A stretch of 14,731 nucleotides of DNA from JAYUHK01 sp043767025 (GCA_043767025.1 JAYUHK010000060.1:1-14731), one strand, 5' to 3'. Shown: positions 6,147-13,095, counted from the first letter of the stretch. Numbers and translations: made by a program. The notes: generated by a model not told the origin, from the letters alone.

Positions 6147-7211
6147 TTAGATGATTAGCATTGCGTCGCCGTAGCTAAAAAATCGGTATTTTTCTTTGAT
6201 GGCTTCGTTGTAGGCTTCCATGATGAGTTCGAAGCCGCCAAAAGCGCAGACCATGATAATCAGGCTGGATTTGGGGAGGTGAAAGTTGGTCACCATGCTG
6301 TCTGCGATGCTGAACTCGTAGGGCGGGAAGACGAATTTGTTCGTCCAGCCTTCTGCGGCTTTGAGCATTTGCTCGGCGGATACGGCGGATTCGATGGTGC
6401 GCATAGAGGTAGTGCCGACGGCGCACACTTTGTGTTTGCCTATTTTTGCTTGATTGACTGCGTCGGCGGCGGCTTGCGAGATTCGGAAGTATTCTGCGTC
6501 CATTTTGTGTTTGGAGAGGTCTTCTACGTCGATGGTGCGGAAAGTTCCTAATCCGACGTGGAGGGTTACTTCGGCGAGGCTGATGCCTTTGAGTTCCATT
6601 CGTTTGAGGAGTTCGCGGCTGAAGTGCAAGCCTGCGGTGGGTGCTGCTACTGCGCCGTTTTCTTTGGCATAGACGGTTTGGTAGCGTTCTTTGTCGGACG
6701 CTTCGGCGGGGCGCGTGATGTAGCGCGGGAGCGGAGTGTTGCCCAAGAGGTCGAGTCTTTTCAGAAATTCTTCTTCTTCGCCGTCGAATAGGAAGCGAAT
6801 GGTTCTGCCGCGCGAGGTGGTGTTATCTACTACTTCGGCTACCAAGATGTCGTTGTCGTGTTCGTCGGTGAAGTAGAGTTTGTTGCCGACGCGGATTTTG
6901 CGGGCGGGATCTACCAATACGTCCCAAAGGCGGGCATTGTGGTTGAGTTCGCGGAGCAAAAAGACCTCGATGTCGGCACCTGTTTTTTCTTTTTTGCCAT
7001 ACATTCGGGCGGCGAAGACGCGGGTATTGTTGAAAATAAATGCGTCGCCGTCGCCGTAGTAGTCAAGAATATCTTTGAACACTTTGTGTTCGATTTTGCC
7101 TGTTTTGCTATTGACTACCATCATACGGGATTCGTCGCGGTTGTCGGCGGGGTATTGAGCGACCAGATTTTTGGGTAGTTCAAAGTTGAAATGCGAAAGT
7201 TTTGACCTCAT
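6147..7211 (-). CDS. queA: S-adenosylmethionine:tRNA ribosyltransferase-isomerase
   Basis: A 354-residue QueA, the normal length. The enzyme transfers and isomerises the ribosyl part of AdoMet onto preQ1 in tRNA to make epoxyqueuosine, a step in queuosine modification of GUN-anticodon tRNAs in the cytoplasm. Family motifs in order: FIFNNTRVFAAR (58-69), LLGNTPLPRYI (155-165), GAVAAPTAGLHF (186-197), EVTLHVGLGTFRTI (214-227), GTTSMRTIES (266-275), MVTNFHLPKSSLIIMV (306-321) and YRFFSYGDAML (342-352). All are intact. The ATG at 7211 gives the usual start followed by FNFELP. No other queuosine gene is in the window. The DUF2795 gene follows in the same direction. A weak -7 candidate (TACATTGG on the minus strand, 7318-7325) is the only promoter hint. 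Confidence 0.97.
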   Translation of the reverse strand: MRSKLSHFNFELPKNLVAQYPADNRDESRMMVVNSKTGKIEHKVFKDILDYYGDGDAFIFNNTRVFAARMYGKKEKTGADIEVFLLRELNHNARLWDVLVDPARKIRVGNKLYFTDEHDNDILVAEVVDNTTSRGRTIRFLFDGEEEEFLKRLDLLGNTPLPRYITRPAEASDKERYQTVYAKENGAVAAPTAGLHFSRELLKRMELKGISLAEVTLHVGLGTFRTIDVEDLSKHKMDAEYFRISQAAADAVNQAKIGKHKVCAVGTTSMRTIESAVSAEQMLKAAEGWTNKFVFPPYEFSIADSMVTNFHLPKSSLIIMVCAFGGFELIMEAYNEAIKEKYRFFSYGDAMLII

Positions 7212-7389
7212 TTATGGTTGATTGTTATTTTTTTTTAGTAGAAAAGCTAATTGTTGGCTGTAAGTGTTTATTATTTTCTAAAAATTTATTGCAGTCGATG
7301 AGTTTTAAAAAAGTGTGCCAATGTATTCGTTCAACGGACTCGAGAAGTCAAGAAATTCGACTGAAAAATTCATTTCTTTTTGCAGTGGA

Positions 7390-7761
7390 TTAAAAAAACG
7401 TATCGTCCAAACTTTGCCCAAATGTGAGCAAATTGTGGTCGGGGTCGAGCAATGAAAATTCTTTTTGCCCCCAAGGTTTTGCCTCCAAATGTCCCGCTTC
7501 GGGCATCGCAACTTGTTCGCTCAAAGCCAACTGGTACCACTCTTCTATATTTTCGGTCCGAATATACACCTGTCCGTAATTTTCTTTCGGGTCAAGCGCA
7601 GCAAACTCAAAAAAGTGAATTTGGATACGGTCTTTCTCCACCATCAAATATCCGTCAAAATCCGCGCTGCCAAACTCCCGAAAACCCAATTTTTTGAGAT
7701 AAAAATCTCTTGTAATGCCTTTATTTCGCATCGGCAACTTCGGATTGATGTCTGTAAGCAT
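7390..7761 (-). CDS. VOC (glyoxalase/bleomycin-resistance fold) family protein
   Basis: A 123-residue single-domain protein of the vicinal oxygen chelate superfamily. Visible features: ITRDFYLKKLGFRE (16-29) as the first alpha-beta unit, RIQIHFFEF (45-53) with a candidate metal or surface His, YGQVYIRTENIEEWYQLA (62-79), and the typical end KEFSLLDPDHNLLTFGQ with a candidate metal-ligand Glu. In the superfamily such proteins act as dimers and may be glyoxalases, dioxygenases or drug-binding proteins; the substrate here is unknown. It resembles the bleomycin-resistance-like group common in Bacteroidota. A promoter and an upstream inverted repeat (7803-7843) are present. It is separated from queA by 178 bases and is probably its own unit. 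Confidence 0.88.
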   Translation of the reverse strand: MLTDINPKLPMRNKGITRDFYLKKLGFREFGSADFDGYLMVEKDRIQIHFFEFAALDPKENYGQVYIRTENIEEWYQLALSEQVAMPEAGHLEAKPWGQKEFSLLDPDHNLLTFGQSLDDTFF

Positions 7762-7802
7762 ATTTTTTACTTTTTAAAATCGTTTTCGAGCAGCTTTCCG
7801 AC

Positions 7803-7843
7803 GCAGTTTTTAGCAAAAAAAATTATTTTTTCCTAAAAACTGC
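7803..7843. repeat. inverted repeat in the leader/promoter of the VOC gene
   Basis: GCAGTTTTTAG (7803-7813) and CTAAAAACTGC (7833-7843) are perfect 11-base arms. Inside, AAAAAA (7815-7820) can pair with TTTTTT (7826-7831) across an AATTA loop. The right arm touches the -7 box at 7843-7850, so the element spans the likely transcription start of the minus-strand gene. It may be an operator or a 5' mRNA hairpin. Confidence 0.65.
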
Positions 7844-7874
7844 AAATGTATGTTTTTTTATCTGAACTTACAAG
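7843..7874 (-). promoter_or_regulatory. promoter of the VOC gene
   Basis: On the minus strand: CTTG (7871-7874, one mismatch to TTTG), a 20-base spacer, then TACATTTG (7843-7850), a full -7 match. The leader would be about 75 nt and would include most of the inverted repeat at 7803-7843. Confidence 0.6.
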
Positions 7875-8151
7875 CCCAATAGCTTGACTCTTACGGAAAC
7901 GCGTCAAAATGAATTACTCATTTTTTTTGCTAAATTAGAAACAATCACTGCGCTATTTTTTCGTACCGACTCGCTGCGTTGCGCCTCAAAAATGCCTTGT
8001 TATGGATTCAATTTATTTAAAAAAATTGAAGTACCTTATTTTTTCTTCATTCCTAACGCAAAAAGTTGGCTTTGGTTACTCTTTTTTTTAATAAAAATCT
8101 TGTCGCAGCGTTCTTTTATCCGCCAAAATACCTTTTCTGTCTAAATCCTTA
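7875..8151. other. intergenic region with short dispersed motifs
   Basis: No supportable gene. It contains TTTTTTGCTAAATTA (7923-7937, repeated at 12760-12774), a less A+T-rich segment around 7960-7995 (CGACTCGCTGCGTTGCGCC), and CTTATTTTTTCTTCATTCCT (8035-8054, repeated exactly at 9968-9987). TTTGGTTACT at 8072-8081 recalls TTTGGTTACT in the element at 132-212. These look like fragments of dispersed repeats. Confidence 0.5.
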
Positions 8152-8180
8152 TTTTCTTAACGGCTTTTTTGCTATTTTTG
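8152..8180 (+). promoter_or_regulatory. promoter of the ABC permease gene
   Basis: TATTTTTG (8173-8180) is a full -7 match; TTTC (8152-8155) lies 17 bases upstream as a one-mismatch -33 box. The leader to the ATG at 8217 would be about 30 nt. This also argues against the in-frame TTG at 8169 as the start codon. Confidence 0.55.
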
Positions 8181-8216
8181 ACGCGTGAAACACTAAAAAA
8201 ATTTACATCGCCACCA

Positions 8217-9479
8217 ATGAAAAATATCAGTATTCTCTTCAAAATATTCATCGAAAGTGTCGGGCAGGCTTCCCAACAACTGACGGGCAACAAACTTCGC
8301 AGCTTCTTGTCGTTGCTCGGCATCAGCATCGGCATCTTTTGCATCATCGGCGTAAAATCCGCCGTCAATTCTTTGGAGGACAATATTCGGAGCAGCTTCG
8401 ACCAGCTCGGCAGCGATGTCATCTACGTCGCCAAAATACCTTGGGGCGAAGACCCCGGACGCAATTATTGGAAATATATGCGCCGCCCCAATCCCAGCCT
8501 CACCGACTTCAAAGTACTCGATAAGCGCACCAAATCTGCCGAATCGGTCGCGTTTTCGCTTTTTATGGGCGCAAAAACACTCAAATATCAGTCCAACAGC
8601 GTCGAAGGAGTGTTCGGGGTCGCCGTCACTTACGACTATGCGGAGCAGCTAAAAATGGAATTTGAAGCGGGACGGTATTTTTCGCCCGTCGAATACCAGA
8701 CGGGTAGCAACCGCATTTTGCTCGGGCAAAACGTGGCGGACAAACTTTTTGGCAGCATCGACCCCATCGGGAAAGAAATCAAAATGATGGGACACTCGGT
8801 GCAGGTGCTGGGGGTGCTGAAAAAAAAGGGGCGCGACCTCATCAGCATCATGGATTTTGACGATGCCATGATTGTCCCCTACGAGTTCGCTCGGACGATG
8901 GTAAATGTCCGTCCGGGCAACCGTTTTGGTGGCACTTTGAGCATCAAAGCTCGTCCGGGCGTTGCGCTCGACGAACTCAAAGGCGAGGTGACAGGTATTT
9001 TGCGGGCGCATCGCCACCTCAAACCCGCCCAAACAGACAATTTTTCTATCAACGAAATGTCCGTTCTTACGCAGTTGCTCGAGGGATTTTTTAAGGTTTT
9101 GAACCTTGCGGGCTTCATCATCGGCGGTTTTGCGATGCTCGTCGGAATGTTTAGCGTAGCGAATATTATGTTTGTTTCGGTCAAAGAACGCACGTCGCTC
9201 ATCGGAGTCAAAAAAGCGATTGGGGCGAAACGCTATGTTATTTTGCTCGAATTTTTGATAGAGTCCATTATGCTTTGCGCCGTCGGCGGAGCGTTTGGGC
9301 TGTTTTTGGTGTGGGCTGTCTTGTGGGGCTTGTCGCAGTTTATGAGTTTCGACATTTATTTGTCGCTTTCCAACATGGCGTGGGGCGTAGGGACATCGGT
9401 GCTGGTGGGCATACTTTCTGGTTTTATCCCCGCCCTCCAAGCCTCGCGGCTCGATCCCGTGGAAGCGATGCGGGCGTAG
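8217..9479 (+). CDS. ABC transporter permease, MacB/FtsX type
   Basis: A 420-residue inner-membrane protein with the MacB-like plan. There is a short N-terminal cytoplasmic part, a first membrane segment (about 28-48, KLRSFLSLLGISIGIFCIIG), a large periplasmic MacB core domain (about 50-290), and an FtsX domain with three membrane segments (about 297-320, 342-370 and 387-405). The typical loop VKERTSLIGVKKAIGAKR (322-339) and the end PALQASRLDPVEAMRA are intact. Family members use an ATPase partner to drive mechanotransmission for export of lipoproteins, peptides or drugs; no ATPase gene is adjacent, so the partner is encoded elsewhere. The ATG at 8217 was chosen because a promoter covers the upstream part of the frame. 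No terminator was seen after it. Confidence 0.93.
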   Translation: MKNISILFKIFIESVGQASQQLTGNKLRSFLSLLGISIGIFCIIGVKSAVNSLEDNIRSSFDQLGSDVIYVAKIPWGEDPGRNYWKYMRRPNPSLTDFKVLDKRTKSAESVAFSLFMGAKTLKYQSNSVEGVFGVAVTYDYAEQLKMEFEAGRYFSPVEYQTGSNRILLGQNVADKLFGSIDPIGKEIKMMGHSVQVLGVLKKKGRDLISIMDFDDAMIVPYEFARTMVNVRPGNRFGGTLSIKARPGVALDELKGEVTGILRAHRHLKPAQTDNFSINEMSVLTQLLEGFFKVLNLAGFIIGGFAMLVGMFSVANIMFVSVKERTSLIGVKKAIGAKRYVILLEFLIESIMLCAVGGAFGLFLVWAVLWGLSQFMSFDIYLSLSNMAWGVGTSVLVGILSGFIPALQASRLDPVEAMRA

Positions 9480-9659
9480 TGAGTAACATAATAACCTGAT
9501 TGTCAATGATTTGTGAGGGAGTAAAGATTGGATAATTTATTCTTACTAACTCACGTTAAGTGTCAAACAACAAATATCGAATATCGAACAAGGAACGCCG
9601 AATATTGAATGATGAGTAATTTTTAGTTGCGTAATTAATTGGTTGTCAATTAGTTACAA

Positions 9660-9766
9660 TAAGTTATTACACTTAAATAGATGACATTTAATATTCGATA
9701 TAATTCGTTGATTTTCAATAGTTTATGATGACTCAAAATTAAAAACTAAAAACTTATAACTACTTA
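9660..9766 (+). repeat. 107-bp direct repeat, copy 1
   Basis: Matches 9861-9967 with five substitutions and no gaps. It includes CACTTAAATAGATGACATTT, GATTTTCAATAGTTTATGA and a two-unit AAAAACT stretch. The copies are 201 bp apart start to start. Confidence 0.95.
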
Positions 9767-9860
9767 TTATGAAACACAAGTAATTCTTTGCAAATGTTTA
9801 AAATCTAATTCGTTTTGATGCAAACTATTTTTGGTCAAATATTTACGCAAAATATTTTTC

Positions 9861-9967
9861 TAAGTTCTTACACTTAAATAGATGACATTTAATATTCCAC
9901 ATAATTCATTGATTTTCAATAGTTTATGACGACTCAAAATTAAAAACTAAAAACTTATAACTACTTA
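9861..9967 (+). repeat. 107-bp direct repeat, copy 2
   Basis: Second copy of the repeat at 9660-9766. It ends 19 bases before the prmA stop codon, where the 20-base motif 9968-9987 begins immediately. Confidence 0.95.
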
Positions 9968-9986
9968 CTTATTTTTTCTTCATTCC

Positions 9987-10811
9987 TTATTTTTTTGACA
10001 AACTCATACAAATCCAACGGTCTTTTTCGTAAATATTTTCGATACTAAAATTTAATTCTTCTAACTTTTGTGACATCATGTTGCTGTCTTCGGTCAAAAA
10101 ACCTGAAATGAGTAAAGTTCCCTCGGTTTTTAGCTTTTTGTGCAACGTCGGAAGCGACGAAAAAATTACATTTCGATTGATATTTGCCAATATAATCTCA
10201 AAATTTTCTTCCGCAATATCGTCCAACGTACCGTGATAAGTTTTTACTCTTTTTATAGAATTGAGTTCGCAATTTTCCAAAGTATTTTCAAAAGACGGCA
10301 ATTCATTGTCCAACGCGACGATGCTTTTTGCGCCCAACTTGGCGGCGAGTATCGCTAAAATACCTGTTCCGCAGCCGTAATCGAACACTTTTTTTTCTTC
10401 AAAATTAATTTTTTCCATCGCTTGAATCACCATAAAAGTCGTTTCGTGATGTCCAGTGCCAAAAGCCATTTTGGGATTTAAAGTGATTTCGTGCTTTGCG
10501 GAGGGAAAGTTTGGGTGAAACGAAGCTCGAATCGCACAAAAATCATCTACCAATATAGGCGGAAAGTTGGACTCCCAAAGTTCGTTCCAGTTTTCGCCTT
10601 TGATGATTTTTTTGGAGTAAGAAAATTTATAATCTTCCCGTAATTGTGACAGTTCTACAGTAATATCTTCCGAATCCAAATCGGTCTGAACGAAAGCATG
10701 AAATCCTTTTTCGTGTTCCTCAAACGTATCGAATGGCAAATCGCTAATCATTGCGATTAAAATTTCATTTTCCTCCATTCGATTTTCAAAAGAATACTGT
10801 GTATAATCCAT
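9987..10811 (-). CDS. prmA: ribosomal protein L11 methyltransferase
   Basis: A 274-residue class I SAM-dependent methyltransferase. PrmA trimethylates ribosomal protein L11 in the cytoplasm. Residues 1-~90 form the L11-recognition domain; WNELWESNFPPILVDDF (75-91) is typical of the linker. The catalytic domain shows LNPKMAFGTGHHETT (111-125), the SAM-binding VFDYGCGTGILAILAAKLGA (142-161), the acidic ALDNE (166-170) and ANINRNV (209-215), all as in the family. The ATG at 10811 gives MDYTQYSF, a start typical of Bacteroidota versions, which are somewhat shorter than the E. coli enzyme. A -7 box lies about 20 bases upstream. The stop codon abuts a short dispersed repeat. Confidence 0.96.
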   Translation of the reverse strand: MDYTQYSFENRMEENEILIAMISDLPFDTFEEHEKGFHAFVQTDLDSEDITVELSQLREDYKFSYSKKIIKGENWNELWESNFPPILVDDFCAIRASFHPNFPSAKHEITLNPKMAFGTGHHETTFMVIQAMEKINFEEKKVFDYGCGTGILAILAAKLGAKSIVALDNELPSFENTLENCELNSIKRVKTYHGTLDDIAEENFEIILANINRNVIFSSLPTLHKKLKTEGTLLISGFLTEDSNMMSQKLEELNFSIENIYEKDRWICMSLSKK

Positions 10812-10830
10812 TGCTAAAATTATTTTTTTG

Positions 10831-10838
10831 CAAATTTA
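10831..10838 (-). promoter_or_regulatory. -7 element for prmA
   Basis: Reads TAAATTTG on the minus strand, a full match to TAnnTTTG, 20 bases before the prmA ATG. No good -33 element was found at the usual distance. Confidence 0.45.
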
Positions 10839-10964
10839 TACAATTTGAATTAAACCTTTGCGTTTTGTGGCAGTCTATGTTTTTGTAAATTCGATTTTAT
10901 TGTTTTTACGCCTTGCAATATTACATTTCATTATTTTATTCACAAAAAAAATAATCATTTCAAC

Positions 10965-11792
10965 ATGAAAAAGCAAATTTTTTTAGCAGCAGTCGCAGCT
11001 ACTTTCACTTTTTTTACGGCTTGTAAAAAAGACACCGCAGCCACTACCTACGAGGAATCAGTATCTACTACGCAAGAACTGACGGTACACCAAGACCAAG
11101 TGCAAGCGGCGGACGCTGAAATTACCTACCAAGCAGATGAGCGTGGCGGCGGCGACAGCACCTGCCCTACTCGCACTTGGCTACAACCAAAAGGTACTTA
11201 TCCAAACACTTTGACGATTGACTACGGCACTACGGGCTGCGTCGGAGCGGATTTGCGGGTTCGCAAGGGAAAGGTTATCGTCAATTTTACGGGCGGTAAA
11301 GTAATGACTGTTGCTGGCGCAACGAGGGTCGTAACGCACTCCAATCATTTTGTAGATGACATCAAGGTCGAAGGTACTAAAACGCTGACCAACAACGGAT
11401 TAAATGCTTCTGGACAACCAAACTGGACACGGACTGTGGACAATCACAAATTGACTTTTCCGGACGGAAAAGTAGCGATGTGGAGTTCTACTCAATCTAT
11501 CGTGATGACCGCAGGCTACGCAACGCCTTTGAACGTATTAGACGACGTATTCGCCATCAGCGGCTCGTCAAGCGGTACGAATCGCAACGGCAAGACTTTT
11601 GCAACGGTAACAACTACGCCGCTCGTAAAAAATGCTACTTGCCCTTGGTTCGTGAGTGGTATCAAAACTTTGACACTCAACGGCGACAAAACAGTGACTA
11701 TCAACTATGGTAACGGCACTTGCGACAAGAAAGCAACCATCACACTTCCAAACGGAACGACCAAAGAAGTGACCATAAAAAGATGGTGGTAA
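10965..11792 (+). CDS. lipoprotein of unknown function
   Basis: A 275-residue exported protein. Residues 1-20 form a lipoprotein signal ending in FFTAC, so Cys20 would be lipidated, followed by KKD. Residues 25-65 are a flexible Thr/Glu/Gln-rich spacer with GGGD. The rest is predicted beta-rich and contains four further cysteines (67, 92, 226, 253), which could form two disulfides. There is a suggestion of an internal duplication: YPNTLTIDYGTTGC (79-92) and DKTVTINYGNGTC (241-253) are each followed by a basic beta-strand (RVRKGKVIVN and NGTTKEVTIKRWW). The ending KRWW is like that of conserved Bacteroidota lipoproteins I recall, none characterised. A strong terminator follows. TACATTTC (10922-10929) is a weak -7 candidate. 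Confidence 0.82.
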   Translation: MKKQIFLAAVAATFTFFTACKKDTAATTYEESVSTTQELTVHQDQVQAADAEITYQADERGGGDSTCPTRTWLQPKGTYPNTLTIDYGTTGCVGADLRVRKGKVIVNFTGGKVMTVAGATRVVTHSNHFVDDIKVEGTKTLTNNGLNASGQPNWTRTVDNHKLTFPDGKVAMWSSTQSIVMTAGYATPLNVLDDVFAISGSSSGTNRNGKTFATVTTTPLVKNATCPWFVSGIKTLTLNGDKTVTINYGNGTCDKKATITLPNGTTKEVTIKRWW

Positions 11793-11845
11793 GCCGACGA
11801 AACATTCCATTTAATTCCATTTTAAATTTGTTATAAAAATGTTTG

Positions 11846-11878
11846 ACCGACCTTTGAGTACTTCAAAGGTCGGTTTTT
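11846..11878 (+). terminator. terminator of the lipoprotein gene
   Basis: A perfect 12-bp stem, ACCGACCTTTGA (11846-11857) with TCAAAGGTCGGT (11863-11874), followed by a T-run (11874-11878). It lies 53 bases past the stop codon. Confidence 0.9.
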
Positions 11879-11910
11879 AGTTAAAATAATCAATGTTTTA
11901 TAACAAAACC

Positions 11911-11937
11911 TTAACTATACAGAACAAATATAGTTAA
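11911..11937. promoter_or_regulatory. inverted repeat upstream of the 12059 promoter
   Basis: TTAACTATA (11911-11919) and TATAGTTAA (11929-11937) are perfect 9-base arms with a 9-base centre. It ends 24 bases before the -33 box of the next gene, a position suited to an activator. The size and spacing fit a dimeric regulator; the role is inferred. Confidence 0.45.
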
Positions 11938-11961
11938 TAATTAATTAAAGTGTCTAAAAAT

Positions 11962-11993
11962 TTTGCACAATTAAAAATATCATTGTACTTTTG
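11962..11993 (+). promoter_or_regulatory. promoter of the 12059 gene
   Basis: TTTG (11962-11965), a 20-base spacer and TACTTTTG (11986-11993) match both parts of the Bacteroidota promoter. The spacing equals that of the rplU promoter. Transcription would start near 12000, with a leader of about 60 nt. Confidence 0.8.
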
Positions 11994-12058
11994 TACTGTA
12001 AATTAAATTTTACGACAGCAATCAAATACATTTTCAAAATTTTAAAATTAATTCAACA

Positions 12059-12673
12059 ATGAAGTTCATTCAAAAAATTTCTATTCTTGCTATCGCACTT
12101 GCTTTCTTTGCAAACGTAGCAATCGCTCAAACTGCAAAGCCAGCAGACAAAGCAGAAGCTAAAAAAGAAGCCAAAGCCGAGAAAGCTCCCAAAGCAGAAG
12201 TAAAGGCGGACGCTAAAGCTGATGCTAAAAAAGCAGAAGCAGAAGCTAAAAAAACTGCAAAAGCAGAAGCCAAAGCTGCGAAAGACGCTGCAAAAGCAGA
12301 AGCTAAAAAAACAAAAGAAATGAAAGCCGACAAAAAAGAAACAGCTGTGAAAGGAGCTGAAAAGGCGGCAGACAAAAAAGAAATGAAAGCTGAAAAAGCT
12401 CCTAAAGCTGACGCGAAAGCCGAAACTAAAGAAGCAAAAGCGGCTGACATGAAGGGAGAGAAAAAAGAAGCAAAAGCGGCTGATACGAAGGGAGAGAAGA
12501 AAGAAGCGAAAGCGGCTGCTCCTGCAAAAGACGGAAAATCTGTCGCTGGCGATGACAAGACCATAGGCAAAGATGACAAAGGTAGAACTTTGTACGAAGG
12601 TCCGCGCGGTGGAAAGTATTACATCAACAGCAACGGCAATAAAACTTATATTGACAAAGACAAAAAGAATTAA
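12059..12673 (+). CDS. secreted Lys/Ala/Glu-rich protein with PBCV-type basic adaptor module
   Basis: A 204-residue exported protein. Residues 1-23 are a Sec signal peptide (ILAIALAFFANVAIA, then Q). Residues 25-160 are low-complexity Lys/Ala/Glu sequence resembling histone H1-like or coiled helical tails; a 12-residue unit EAKAADMKGEKK is repeated at 125-136 and 137-148, with five more residues of a third. Residues 176-198 (RTLYEGPRGGKYYINSNG, then NKTYI) match the short GPRGGKYY module called the PBCV-specific basic adaptor domain, known from chlorella viruses and scattered in bacteria. The module is thought to be an adaptor on diverse proteins; its ligand is not known to me. Export to the periplasm or surface plus a polycationic body suggests binding to an anionic polymer or envelope. 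It has its own promoter and terminator. Confidence 0.85.
   Translation: MKFIQKISILAIALAFFANVAIAQTAKPADKAEAKKEAKAEKAPKAEVKADAKADAKKAEAEAKKTAKAEAKAAKDAAKAEAKKTKEMKADKKETAVKGAEKAADKKEMKAEKAPKADAKAETKEAKAADMKGEKKEAKAADTKGEKKEAKAAAPAKDGKSVAGDDKTIGKDDKGRTLYEGPRGGKYYINSNGNKTYIDKDKKN
12431..12517 (+). repeat. 36-bp in-frame tandem repeat
   Basis: Two units of 36 bp (12431-12466 and 12467-12502) and a partial third (12503-12517) encode EAKAADMKGEKK, EAKAADTKGEKK and EAKAA. The near identity at DNA level points to recent duplication inside the 12059 gene. Confidence 0.95.
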
Positions 12674-12696
12674 TTTTTTTTGAAATATAAGCGCAG

Positions 12697-12734
12697 AAAA
12701 GTCCAATCGAAGTCATTCGGTTGGACTTTTTTTT
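12697..12734 (+). terminator. terminator of the 12059 gene
   Basis: A 15-pair stem (12697-12711 with 12716-12730, one G:T) with a GTCA loop leads into eight T (12727-12734). AAAAGTCCAA pairs with TTGGACTTTT at its base. Confidence 0.92.
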
Positions 12735-12991
12735 ATGGTATCCAAAATGAACTGCCTACTTTTTTGCTAAATTAAAAGCAACTTGAAGCAGTTTTTGTGA
12801 ATTTTTTTTTGAAATGTGAGAAAAATGTAAAAAAAGCACTAATTTCAAGCCAAAATAAGTTTATTTTTTACTGTTTTAATATCAAAAAATCACTTATTTT
12901 TAGACATAAATTACTGATAATCAATTATTTAGATGTGTTAATTGGACAAAAAATGTAATTTTTAATGTATCTAACTTTTTCAAAAGTGTCC
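12735..12991. other. non-coding region before the 13096 unit
   Basis: No gene is visible. It holds TTTTTTGCTAAATTA (12760-12774, as at 7923) and the second copy of the 22-base motif TACTGATAATCAATTA..TTAGA (12912-12933). Confidence 0.55.
12912..12933 (+). repeat. 22-base dispersed motif, copy 2
   Basis: TACTGATAATCAATTA followed by TTTAGA; one mismatch to 5424-5445. It lies about 80 bases upstream of the -33 region of the 13096 unit. Confidence 0.5.
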
Positions 12992-13022
12992 TTTATTAAG
13001 AAATAAGAAGTTTATACCTTTG
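12992..13022 (+). promoter_or_regulatory. promoter of the 13096 mini-gene
   Basis: TACCTTTG (13015-13022) is a full -7 match; TTTA (12992-12995), one mismatch to TTTG, lies 19 bases upstream. Transcription would start near 13029, leaving a leader of about 67 nt before the small reading frame. Confidence 0.6.
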
Positions 13023-13095
13023 CACAAGCAAGTTGTCACAGCGATAATTTGCGACTTTTAGACCTAATTTTATAAACATCAAAATTTTTCAAATT

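Larger units (their letters stand above)
9480..9986. other. 507-base repeat-bearing intergenic region
   Basis: No gene is supportable. The first part contains a motif-rich segment (AACAAATATCGAATATCGAA, then GCCGAATATTGAATGATGAG, about 9568-9616) that resembles dispersed intergenic repeats in this phylum (recollection, unverified). It is followed by the two 107-bp repeats at 9660 and 9861, and the region ends with a 20-base motif shared with 8035. It separates the converging ABC permease and prmA genes; no clear hairpin terminator was found for either. Confidence 0.6.

Noticed and set aside
7465..7836. Plus-strand frame opposite the VOC gene
   Set aside because: Shadow frame; the minus strand encodes a clear VOC domain with a promoter.
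8169..8216. TTG start adding 16 residues to the permease
   Set aside because: A full -7 box lies at 8173-8180 inside this segment, so it would not be in the transcript.
8649..9506. 285-residue minus-strand frame opposite the permease
   Set aside because: His/Arg-rich shadow with no membrane or domain pattern.
11840..11881. Short frame beginning MFDRPLSTSK
   Set aside because: It lies entirely within the terminator hairpin of the lipoprotein gene.
12053..12706. 217-residue Phe/Ser/Cys-rich minus-strand frame
   Set aside because: Reverse complement of Lys/Ala/Glu codons; the plus strand has signal peptide, promoter, terminator and a known module.
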